From assembly GCA_039180865.1 (NCBI GenBank), contig JBCDCZ010000139.1, forward strand, positions 1 through 11,541: 11,541 nt of DNA, written 5' to 3'. How positions within the stretch are numbered: position 1 is the first letter of the stretch; each line of letters starts with the position of its first letter. This document shows positions 1-6,311 of this stretch, piece after piece. The notes below the pieces were generated by a model. It did not search any database and was not told the origin of the DNA. It saw only the letters and a list, made by a program, of their open reading frames with translations. The DNA comes from JBCDCU01 sp039180865 (GTDB taxonomy: Bacteria > Pseudomonadota > Alphaproteobacteria > Rhizobiales > JACESI01). The position numbers and the translations under genes are program-made.

Positions 1-43
1 AAGGACGGACATGCGCCGCGACAGCGCGCAGGGAGAGACGAAA

Positions 44-2269
44 ATGACCTACAAGAATTTCACACTCGACATTGACGACGACGGCATCGCACTCATCACC
101 TGGGACATGGATGGAAAGTCTATGAACGTCATTGATGAGAGCGTTATGGACGACTTTGCAGCCCTCACAGCGGAAATCCGCGACAATGATGCGATCAAAG
201 GAGCGGTCATCACCTCCGGCAAAAAGGGCTCGTTTTCCGGCGGCGCCGATCTCTCCATGCTTGAGGGCGCTCTCAAAGCCTATCACGCGGCGCGGACGAA
301 AGATGAGGAAGCTGCCGTCAAGATGCTGTTTGAAGGTTCCGCCCGCCTCGGCACGCTCTACCGTGAGTTCGAACTCGTTCAAAAGCCGACTGTCTGCGCG
401 ATCAACGGGACCTGTATGGGCGGTGCGCTTGAGATGGCACTTGCCTGTAAGGCCCGGGTCGCATCCGACCTCGATTCTCTGAGGCTTGCGCTGCCGGAGG
501 TGCAAGTTGGCCTCTTACCAGGCGCTGGCGGCACACAGCGTGTTGCGCGCCTGACAAAAGATATGCAAGCGGGTCTGCAAATGCTGATCCAGGGACAACG
601 CCTCAAAGCACTCAAAGCTAAAACGCTCGGCCTGATCGACGAGGTCGCACCGGCAAAGAAACTCGTCCAGACCGCCAAGAAGATGATCAAGGACGGAGTG
701 GTCGATCCCATTGCTCCCTGGGATAAAAAAGGCTTCAAAGCACCCGGCGGCAAAGTCTATTCCCCGCAGGGTATGCAGCTCTGGCCAGCTGCGAACGGGA
801 TCCTCCGCCAGGAAACGGCCATGAACTACCCGGCCGCCCAATACATTCTGTCCTGCATTTACGAGGGAAGCCTCGTGCCAATGGATACCGGCCTTCGCAT
901 CGAAGCCCGATACTTCACGGCCGCGATGAAGTCTCCGCAAGCGCAGAACATGATCCGCTCGCTGTTCCTGTCCAAAGGTGAACTTGAAAAAGGCGCGCGG
1001 CGTCCAAAGGATGTTCGCACGACCAAAATCAAGAAAGTCGGCGTTATCGGCGCAGGCTTTATGGGTGCCGGTATTGCCTATGTGACGGCGAAAGCCGGAA
1101 TTGATGTGGTTCTCATCGACCGCGACCAGGACGCCGCCGACAAAGGAAAAGCCCATTCCGATCAATTGATGACGAAACAGGTGAGCCGCGGTAGTGCCAA
1201 AGCCGAAGACAAGGAAGCGCTGCTTTCCCGGATTGAAGCGACCACCGACTACAATGCCCTTTCCGAATGCGATCTGGTGATTGAGGCCGTTTTCGAAGAC
1301 CGCGAAATCAAGCGCGTTGTCACTGAACAGGTCGAAGCTGTCATCAAACCAACCTGTATTTTTGCTTCAAACACATCGACGCTTCCGATCTCCGGGCTTG
1401 CAAAAGCATCCAAACGTCCAAAAAGCTTCATTGGCATCCACTTCTTCTCCCCTGTCGACAAGATGCTTCTGGTTGAACTCATTGTCGGCAAACGGACCGG
1501 GGATCGCGCCCTGGCGCTCGCCCTTGATTATGTGCGCCTTATCAAAAAGACCCCGATTGTCGTCAACGACACACGCGGATTCTACGCCAACCGCTGTGTC
1601 CTAAACTATATCCGCGAAGGCCAGTTGATGCTGACCGAAGGCATTCCGGCTGCCATGATCGAAAATGCCGCAAGAATGGCTGGTATGCCCGTCGGTCCTC
1701 TGTCGCTCTGTGATGAAGTCGCCATCGACCTTGCGCAAAAGATCATGAAAGCAACGGTCAAGGATCTCGGTGAGAAGGCGGTCGATCCGAAACTGATGGA
1801 GATGGTCGATACGCTCGTCGATACCCATGGCCGCCTTGGGCGCAAGAACGGCAAAGGCTACTACGATTATCCTGCCAAACCGCAGAAGAAACATCTCTGG
1901 CCTGGATTGGCCGATCTCTATCCGCCGGTCGACAACCCAGATGCGATTGATGTTCAGGAATTGAAGGACCGTCTGCTTGTGGCCCAAGCACTCGAAGCTG
2001 CCCGGGTCTTCCAGGAAGGCGTCGTAACCGATGTGCGCGAAGCCGATGTCGGTTCGATCCTTGGTTTCGGGTTCGCGCCATGGTCTGGCGGCACATTGTC
2101 CTACATCGATATGATGGGCACACCGGCTTTCCTGGATCTCTGCAAAAAACTTCAGAAAAAGCATGGAAGTCGCTTCAAGCCGAATTCATTGCTAAACGAA
2201 ATGGCAGTTAACAATGAACGCTTCTATGAGCGCTTTGACCCGAAAGCGCCAGTCGCGGAAGCTGCCTGA
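44..2269 (+). CDS. fadJ: FadJ-type fatty acid oxidation multifunctional protein (enoyl-CoA hydratase / 3-hydroxyacyl-CoA dehydrogenase)
   Basis: This 741-residue cytoplasmic enzyme should hydrate trans-2-enoyl-CoA and oxidise the resulting 3-hydroxyacyl-CoA with NAD+, the two middle steps of beta-oxidation. The N-terminal crotonase domain (about 5-210) carries both catalytic glutamates, E130 in GGALE and E152 in LPE, followed by GAGGTQR at 160-166. The NAD-binding domain starts near 331 with GxGxxG (G336, G338, G341). The dehydrogenase pair is H466 in HFFSP and E478 in VELI, twelve residues apart as in E. coli FadB (H450/E462). Two C-terminal dehydrogenase repeats follow (about 510-606 and 640-735). 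The length fits FadJ/FadB (about 715-730). I chose ATG 44 because GGGAGAG (31-37) lies 6 nt upstream; ATG 11 is in frame but has no room for a good ribosome site. No thiolase (fadA/fadI) is in view; it may lie to the left. All visible catalytic residues are intact. Confidence 0.96.
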   Translation: MTYKNFTLDIDDDGIALITWDMDGKSMNVIDESVMDDFAALTAEIRDNDAIKGAVITSGKKGSFSGGADLSMLEGALKAYHAARTKDEEAAVKMLFEGSARLGTLYREFELVQKPTVCAINGTCMGGALEMALACKARVASDLDSLRLALPEVQVGLLPGAGGTQRVARLTKDMQAGLQMLIQGQRLKALKAKTLGLIDEVAPAKKLVQTAKKMIKDGVVDPIAPWDKKGFKAPGGKVYSPQGMQLWPAANGILRQETAMNYPAAQYILSCIYEGSLVPMDTGLRIEARYFTAAMKSPQAQNMIRSLFLSKGELEKGARRPKDVRTTKIKKVGVIGAGFMGAGIAYVTAKAGIDVVLIDRDQDAADKGKAHSDQLMTKQVSRGSAKAEDKEALLSRIEATTDYNALSECDLVIEAVFEDREIKRVVTEQVEAVIKPTCIFASNTSTLPISGLAKASKRPKSFIGIHFFSPVDKMLLVELIVGKRTGDRALALALDYVRLIKKTPIVVNDTRGFYANRCVLNYIREGQLMLTEGIPAAMIENAARMAGMPVGPLSLCDEVAIDLAQKIMKATVKDLGEKAVDPKLMEMVDTLVDTHGRLGRKNGKGYYDYPAKPQKKHLWPGLADLYPPVDNPDAIDVQELKDRLLVAQALEAARVFQEGVVTDVREADVGSILGFGFAPWSGGTLSYIDMMGTPAFLDLCKKLQKKHGSRFKPNSLLNEMAVNNERFYERFDPKAPVAEAA

Positions 2270-2279
2270 TCAAGCAATC

Positions 2280-2310
2280 GGCCATCAGGGCACCTAATGC
2301 TCTGATGGCC
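2280..2310 (+). terminator. Stem-loop terminator after fadJ
   Basis: GGCCATCAGGGC (2280-2291) pairs with GCTCTGATGGCC (2299-2310) across a 7-nt loop, giving a 12-bp stem with a single G-U wobble. It begins 10 nt after the fadJ stop. There is no run of T after it, so the stem itself is clear but its efficiency as an intrinsic terminator is inferred. Confidence 0.7.
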
Positions 2311-2372
2311 CAATAAACGACTATTCTTACCTGAATGCGCGCAGTGCTTGAAAGAGCGAATGGATCAGACCA

Positions 2373-2987
2373 ATGAGTGCAATCGATTATTACTTTTCCT
2401 GTTCCTCACCTTTTACCTATCTCGGTAACGCGCCGTTCCGCGCGCTTGCCGAAAAACATGGATGTGCTGTTAACGTAAAGCCAGTGAATATTTTCACGAT
2501 ATGGGAGCAATCCGGGGCTGTTCCACCACAAAAACGACCGCTTATCCGGCAAAGGTTACGCCTGATTGAGTTGCAAAGAATTGCTCTTCATCTTGGTGTT
2601 CCGATCAATAAGAAGCCGAAATTTCATCCGGTCGATCCAACCCTGTGCGACTGTATTATCATCGCTTTGACCCAAGAGGGCGCAGATCCATGGCCCTTCA
2701 TGCAAGCGGCCTTCGAAACCGTCTGGGTAAATGAGGGCAACATCGCTGAAGAAACTACGCTTTCCGGTCTCCTCGGAGATCTTGGACACGACAGTGCGGC
2801 TTTAGTCGAGAAAGCTCGCACAGGCGATATCATTGAACGCCGTGAACAGAATAGCCTGGATGCCATTGCCGCTGATGCCCCTGGCGTTCCGTCTTATGTG
2901 CTCAACGGCGAGTGTTTCTGGGGCCAGGATCGCCTTGACCTTCTCGATGAAGCGCTGACAAGTGGGCGCGAACCGTTTCAACCGTAA
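2373..2987 (+). CDS. 2-hydroxychromene-2-carboxylate isomerase family protein (DsbA-fold, kappa-GST-like)
   Basis: The 204-residue product matches the 2-hydroxychromene-2-carboxylate isomerase / kappa-class glutathione transferase family. These are thioredoxin-fold proteins with an inserted helical domain that use glutathione; the type enzyme NahD isomerises an intermediate of naphthalene breakdown. Visible hallmarks are the N-terminal beta strand with DYYFSCSSPFTYL, whose serines at 11-12 occupy the active-site position, a basic helical stretch at 54-70 ending in LQRIALHLG, and the cis-proline loop GVPSYV at 171-176 followed by FWGQDRL. There is no signal peptide, so it should be cytoplasmic. 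No other aromatic-degradation gene is nearby, so the true substrate is unknown; many rhizobial paralogues are general GSH-dependent enzymes. The start at ATG 2373 has only a weak GGA upstream. It sits 62 nt beyond the fadJ stem-loop and may be a separate transcription unit. Confidence 0.85.
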   Translation: MSAIDYYFSCSSPFTYLGNAPFRALAEKHGCAVNVKPVNIFTIWEQSGAVPPQKRPLIRQRLRLIELQRIALHLGVPINKKPKFHPVDPTLCDCIIIALTQEGADPWPFMQAAFETVWVNEGNIAEETTLSGLLGDLGHDSAALVEKARTGDIIERREQNSLDAIAADAPGVPSYVLNGECFWGQDRLDLLDEALTSGREPFQP

Positions 2988-3000
2988 CATCGAAGATGTT
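2986..3000 (+). terminator. Short hairpin at the isomerase stop codon
   Basis: AACATC (2986-2991) and GATGTT (2995-3000) form a perfect 6-bp arm pair around GAA, overlapping the stop codon at 2985-2987. It is AT-rich and lacks a T-tract, so it is at most a weak terminator. Confidence 0.25.
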
Positions 3001-3035
3001 GCCCTAAACTCTAAGAAAAATATCTTTGGGGTACT

Positions 3036-3166
3036 ATTCCTAATTAGGCAATATTCCTGAGCGGAGTTTTTCTCAGTGCTCAAGAGAAAATGAACTTAAT
3101 TTATCCACATAGTGTAAAGTTTCGTTACATATTCCGGCGTGGTCATTCGACAGAGAAATTAGGAAT
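3036..3166. repeat. Widely spaced inverted pair of ATTCCTAATT upstream of the S24 regulator
   Basis: ATTCCTAATT at 3036-3045 recurs as its exact reverse complement AATTAGGAAT at 3157-3166, with centres 121 bp apart. The left copy also forms the perfect 10-bp palindrome CCTAATTAGG at 3039-3048. Both lie in the AT-rich gap before the regulator gene, where autoregulatory operators would be expected. Whether the regulator binds them is inference. Between them TTTTCTC (3068-3074) and GAGAAAA (3084-3090) form another weak inverted repeat. Confidence 0.4.
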
Positions 3167-3243
3167 CCAAACGCAGTACAAGGAATCGTTCTGATCAATG
3201 CTTGGCGAATACGTCATACATTTATCCAGGAGGGTTACAAAGC

Positions 3244-3267
3244 TTGATCGAACTTGAGGGGATGTGA
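3244..3267 (+). other. Possible 7-codon leader ORF (TTG start) coupled to the S24 regulator
   Basis: The strong Shine-Dalgarno sequence AGGAGGG (3228-3234) is 32 nt from the regulator's ATG, too far to serve it. Nine nt downstream of it is a TTG that opens the frame TTG ATC GAA CTT GAG GGG ATG TGA. Its TGA stop (3265-3267) shares one base with the regulator's ATG (TGATG), the classic geometry of translational coupling. The peptide would be MIELEGM. No coding signal can be judged at this length, so this is a hypothesis built on spacing alone. Confidence 0.3.
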
Positions 3268-3923
3268 TGTTTTCACACAAGCAGATCTGGACAGCCATTG
3301 ATCGTCTCGCAAGATACAACAATCTGAGTGCATCGGGTCTTGCGCGGCGAGCTGGTCTAGACCCTACGACTTTTAACAAATCCAAACGCTTTGCCAAGGA
3401 TGGCCGTGCACGTTGGCCGTCCACCGAATCTTTGGCGAAGGTCCTGTCTGTGACGAACACCGATTTCGATACGTTCAACCGTTTCGTCACAATGCGCCCG
3501 AATGACGAGCTTTCGTCGGTGGACCTGCCGCGAGAATCGTCCTCGATCCCGATGCTTGAGTTTTCGGAAGCCGCATCGAACGACGTGTTTGACAGCGACG
3601 GTGATCCAACCGGCGACAATTGGCAGGCTCTCGACCTCGGTGCGCTCAAAGACCCGAGCCTTTACGCATTGAAGATCAATGGCGGGGAAATGGAACCAGT
3701 CTACCGTGACGGCGACGTTCTTCTGGTTTCGACAACAGCAGAACCCCGGTCAGGCGACCGCGTCATCCTGCGCACCAATGATGGAGAAATCACCGCCAGA
3801 ACGCTTGTTATCGCGAATGGCGAAGACATCAGTCTGGTGGCTCTCAATCCGGAAGCCGCGAATACTGAGATCCCACGATCGGAAATCACATGGATTTCGC
3901 GGATCGTATGGGCCAGCCAATAA
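3267..3923 (+). CDS. HTH / S24 (LexA-CI-like) transcriptional regulator with a degenerate peptidase dyad
   Basis: The 218-residue protein has an N-terminal helix-turn-helix (about 5-62, containing LSASGLARRAGLDPTTF and a basic stretch K38-R49), an acidic linker at 77-128, and a C-terminal S24 domain (about 130-215). The S24 core YRDGD at 146-150 and GDRVILRT at 163-170 is clear. Family members carry a nucleophilic serine in G-D/E-S-M and a general-base lysine some 35-45 residues later. Here these positions read G-G-E-M (E141) and T-A-R-T (R178), so self-cleavage is not expected. It probably acts as a DNA-binding repressor or activator dimerising through the S24 fold. ATG 3267 is preferred over GTG 3264 because GAGGGG (3256-3261) is 5 nt from the ATG. 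The gene ends 24 bp from the convergent deacetylase gene. Its regulon is unknown; repeats upstream could be operators. Confidence 0.88.
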   Translation: MFSHKQIWTAIDRLARYNNLSASGLARRAGLDPTTFNKSKRFAKDGRARWPSTESLAKVLSVTNTDFDTFNRFVTMRPNDELSSVDLPRESSSIPMLEFSEAASNDVFDSDGDPTGDNWQALDLGALKDPSLYALKINGGEMEPVYRDGDVLLVSTTAEPRSGDRVILRTNDGEITARTLVIANGEDISLVALNPEAANTEIPRSEITWISRIVWASQ

Positions 3924-3945
3924 TACTTATCGAGATACTCTGGCC
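3911..3945. terminator. Inverted repeat between convergent S24 and deacetylase genes
   Basis: GGCCAG (3911-3916) and CTGGCC (3940-3945) flank a 23-nt loop that spans the S24 stop codon and most of the 24-bp gap before the deacetylase stop. It could act on both strands. The stem is only 6 bp and the loop is long, so support is weak. Confidence 0.3.
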
Positions 3946-3947
3946 TC

Positions 3948-5819
3948 TTAGCGTGACGAACGAAGGTCGAAAACGCTAAAAAGTCTTCCAAGCGCACCGC
4001 GCCGTTCATCACCTTCAGTAACTGGAACTTCTGACGCGAAGACCTGAGTCTGGGCCTCTGCCAAAGCCGTTTGTGATGAGATGACGGTTCGGTCGGAAAC
4101 CGGCCGGTCGGCGACTATCGTAACTGGTGCGGGCGGGCGCTTCTCAGGAAGTGGGACACGTGGGCCCGTTCGGGCACGCGGGAACGGAATTGACGTCCGC
4201 AGTCCAGCAGTGGCGAGGCTTTCTTCAATCGCGCCCTTCTTCGCACCTATTTCAGAATCAACCACAACGGACCCATCATCCAAAGCAACCACTTCCTGCA
4301 CACCAGGCGCAGGACCTTCCGGTTCACTGATTGGATCCGCCTCGTTGGTCGCATCGACCGATGCCACGTTCTGGTCGATCGCGTAGTGAACCTCCCGTAG
4401 TTGTGCCTTTAGAACCGGCGCTCCGCTATCGTCTTCAACCAGTACTGTTTTGAGGCTCTCTTGAAACGTCTCTGACGCCGAAATCCCGTCCTCTTCGGAA
4501 GACGCTTGAGGCGCATTTGTCTCGATTGCTGACAAGGCAGGACCGTCCGCACTCACCTGTGGTCTAACCTGAACCAACGCAGGCTGCGTAATATCGGTGA
4601 ATTCGAACCGGTGGGCCTCGATATGCACAGTTGGGAGTGTCCGTGGTGCGGGATCGATGGACGCAACGATCAAAGCTTCTTCTTTGATCGCTTGGTCCCC
4701 TTCGCCCGGGTCAACGCCAAAATCATCATCAGGGGCGATCGACTGGGTTATTGTGGTTGTGTCGACGGTTTCCGATGGGACGGACTGCAACGGCTCAATC
4801 GAGATGCCTTCCGCCCCCTCTGGAGCGTCATCGTTAGCAGCAGTAACCTCCTGCAGAGCCGTCTCGTTTCCAATTCGTCCGTCGTTTACAGCCTCTGCGA
4901 ATTCGATACTGCCAGGCCGTGGCCGGGGTATTGCGGGTTCGAAGGGCGTTGCCTCGACCTCACCGAAAACAAATCTTCGATTGCCCGGCACTGTGTGAAC
5001 AACCTTAAACCCCTCGGCACGCAACGTACGCAGGAATTGAGGCAAAGCCCTTGCCGTCTTATGTTGGATATCGTGGAAAAGGATCACTCCGCTTCCGCGT
5101 GCGCGCAACCTGTTGAGGACCCTATTCAACATCACCTCAGACGATGACTTCTTCCAGTCGAGACTGTCGATGAACATGTCGAAAACGATCAAACCGGCAT
5201 CCTTGACAATCCGGTCAGTGCGTTGCGATCGGTCAAGATAAGGATAACGGAAGAAGTTTGATGCTTTGTACGGTGTTCCTTTGAGCGCCCAATTGACGGA
5301 CCGCATTCCGCGCCGCAACTCAGCCGCGATTTTTTCATTGCCATGGCGGGTTAGAAAAGGATGGCTTTGCGTATGGGTGGCGATTGTGTGGCCTTCCCGT
5401 GCCGCGCGTCTTACCAAATGCGGAAACGTCCGAGCAGAGCGGCCAAGGACATAAAACGTTGCCTTTGTGCATTCTGCGGCAAGGGCCTCGAGAATCCGAT
5501 CGGTAATTCCCTCGCGCGGACCATCGTCGAAAGTGAGGACAACTTCGCCGGGCTTCAGCCCGATACTGCCCGTTTTTCCAGTGCCCAGGAAAAAGCCAGT
5601 ACGGCGCGTGACTTTGATTTCGCGATGAACGCCAAGTGCATTTGAATCTCTGCAGGATGCCGCTTGCGCCTCAGATACAACGCCAGGGATGGGCAAAACC
5701 GAAAACGCGGAAATGCCTAGCATGGCGCACAAGACCATTTTCAATCCGGGATGGGCATGCCGACGGACATTTCGACCGGCTTTTGCCGTTACTTTGTACA
5801 AAACCGCTGTCGCTGTCAT
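3948..5819 (-). CDS. Exported NodB-type polysaccharide deacetylase with a long C-terminal disordered tail
   Basis: This 623-residue protein has a charged N-terminus, a hydrophobic segment at 28-48 and a likely signal-peptidase site after A53 (SEAQA-AS), so it should act in the periplasm or be anchored there. The NodB domain (about 90-278) has all five carbohydrate esterase family 4 motifs: TFDDGP (D98, D99), HTQSH (metal ligands H149 and H153), RYPY (R191-Y194), DSLDW (218-222) and LFHD (H249, D250). It should remove acetyl groups from N-acetylhexosamine polymers such as peptidoglycan or an exopolysaccharide; the substrate cannot be told. Residues 290-623 are acidic, low in aromatics and look disordered, with basic proline-rich patches at 297-303 and 545-566. 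An alternative start at M28 would give a more compact signal peptide. The gene is monocistronic by position, convergent with the S24 regulator, and is preceded by an operator-like inverted repeat. Confidence 0.9.
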   Translation of the reverse strand: MTATAVLYKVTAKAGRNVRRHAHPGLKMVLCAMLGISAFSVLPIPGVVSEAQAASCRDSNALGVHREIKVTRRTGFFLGTGKTGSIGLKPGEVVLTFDDGPREGITDRILEALAAECTKATFYVLGRSARTFPHLVRRAAREGHTIATHTQSHPFLTRHGNEKIAAELRRGMRSVNWALKGTPYKASNFFRYPYLDRSQRTDRIVKDAGLIVFDMFIDSLDWKKSSSEVMLNRVLNRLRARGSGVILFHDIQHKTARALPQFLRTLRAEGFKVVHTVPGNRRFVFGEVEATPFEPAIPRPRPGSIEFAEAVNDGRIGNETALQEVTAANDDAPEGAEGISIEPLQSVPSETVDTTTITQSIAPDDDFGVDPGEGDQAIKEEALIVASIDPAPRTLPTVHIEAHRFEFTDITQPALVQVRPQVSADGPALSAIETNAPQASSEEDGISASETFQESLKTVLVEDDSGAPVLKAQLREVHYAIDQNVASVDATNEADPISEPEGPAPGVQEVVALDDGSVVVDSEIGAKKGAIEESLATAGLRTSIPFPRARTGPRVPLPEKRPPAPVTIVADRPVSDRTVISSQTALAEAQTQVFASEVPVTEGDERRGALGRLFSVFDLRSSR

Positions 5820-5910
5820 AGAGATCTACCCGCCAGGGTCATTCGAGGCACGCTCTTGCCTTCAATGCCCGGAAATCTGCGCAACTTTGTGTCCACCCCA
5901 ATGGTTGTCA

Positions 5911-5939
5911 CCTAAACACACCTTGCGGGTTAATGTGAA
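5911..5939 (-). promoter_or_regulatory. Candidate promoter of the deacetylase gene
   Basis: On the minus strand TTCACA (5939-5934) resembles a -35 box (5 of 6 to TTGACA) and is followed after 17 nt by TTTAGG (5916-5911), which is a poor -10 (3 of 6). The -35 candidate lies inside the inverted repeat at 5928-5959, so a protein bound there would block it. The implied leader is about 85 nt. Confidence 0.25.
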
Positions 5940-5959
5940 TTGCAAATCACAATTTAACC
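5928..5959. promoter_or_regulatory. Nested inverted repeat, probable operator upstream of the deacetylase gene
   Basis: The core TGTGAATTGCAAATCACA (5934-5951) is an 18-bp palindrome with one mismatched symmetric pair. It is flanked by the further inverted arms GGTTAA (5928-5933) and TTAACC (5954-5959), offset by two bases. It lies about 110 bp before the deacetylase start. The TGTGA/TCACA arms recall CRP/FNR-family sites, but the arm spacing is 8 bp rather than the 6 of the CRP consensus, so the binding protein is unknown. Confidence 0.5.
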
Positions 5960-6178
5960 GCAATTATGCGTGACTGCGGCACCTTTTCCCGCCGTCTTTC
6001 TTATCCAGTCCTGAGAAAACAACGATCGATCGTCAAACGCCCTTTCCCCGACCACATGCCTTTAAGAAACTCGCACCGTTCTGAACCTACCAACCGAACA
6101 GGCCGCGCCCTGACGTTGTGCACGCACCATCAGCATAGGCGCAAAATCGGATGAATAGGTTAACGCGATACGCCTAAT

Positions 6179-6205
6179 TTTTGGCTCAAAATCAATTTGC
6201 CAAAA
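6179..6205. terminator. Weak inverted repeat downstream of lysK
   Basis: TTTTGGC (6179-6185) and GCCAAAA (6199-6205) form a 7-bp arm pair around a 13-nt loop, with an extra T at 6178. On the minus strand it lies about 107 nt after the lysK stop. The stem has only three G-C pairs, so it is a tentative terminator for either strand. Confidence 0.25.
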
Positions 6206-6311
6206 CCGGCAGGCTTACCAAAAACTCGATATTTTCTTTTCTATTCAATAATTTGCGAGAAGGCACTGTCTTCAATGCTTTCCCCCTTCGCATGACAAAT
6301 GAGCGGCCACT

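Larger units (their letters stand above)
5820..6311. other. 492-bp intergenic region between lysK and the deacetylase gene
   Basis: I find no convincing gene here; the short open frames on the plus strand have no ribosome site or recognisable product. The left part (5911-5959) holds a nested inverted repeat and a possible deacetylase promoter. A perfect 12-bp palindrome, ACGATCGATCGT, lies at 6022-6033. GGTTAAC occurs at 6158-6164. The right part (about 6170-6260) is markedly AT-rich with a weak inverted repeat. A small RNA cannot be excluded but nothing positively supports one. Confidence 0.6.

Noticed and set aside
515..1165. 216-codon open frame on the minus strand within fadJ
   Set aside because: It is antisense to strongly conserved fadJ domains, has no recognisable motif, and is explained by codon bias in the sense gene.
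4611..5147. 178-codon plus-strand open frame within the deacetylase gene
   Set aside because: It is antisense to the NodB domain and tail, with no family resemblance; the minus-strand frame has all five CE4 motifs.
5934..5951. CRP/FNR site by similarity of TGTGA and TCACA arms
   Set aside because: The arms are 8 bp apart rather than 6, and the FNR core TTGAT-N4-ATCAA is absent, so only an unassigned operator is claimed.
5930..5958. CtrA-type site from TTAA and TTAAC half-sites
   Set aside because: The half-sites are 20 bp apart, not 7, and are better explained as outer arms of the inverted repeat.
6022..6033. 12-bp palindrome ACGATCGATCGT
   Set aside because: It is perfect, but GATC/CGATCG words are common in such genomes and no partner copy or gene-proximal position supports a function.
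5966..6154. 62-codon plus-strand open frame in the intergenic gap
   Set aside because: It has no Shine-Dalgarno sequence and a basic, low-information translation with no recognisable family.
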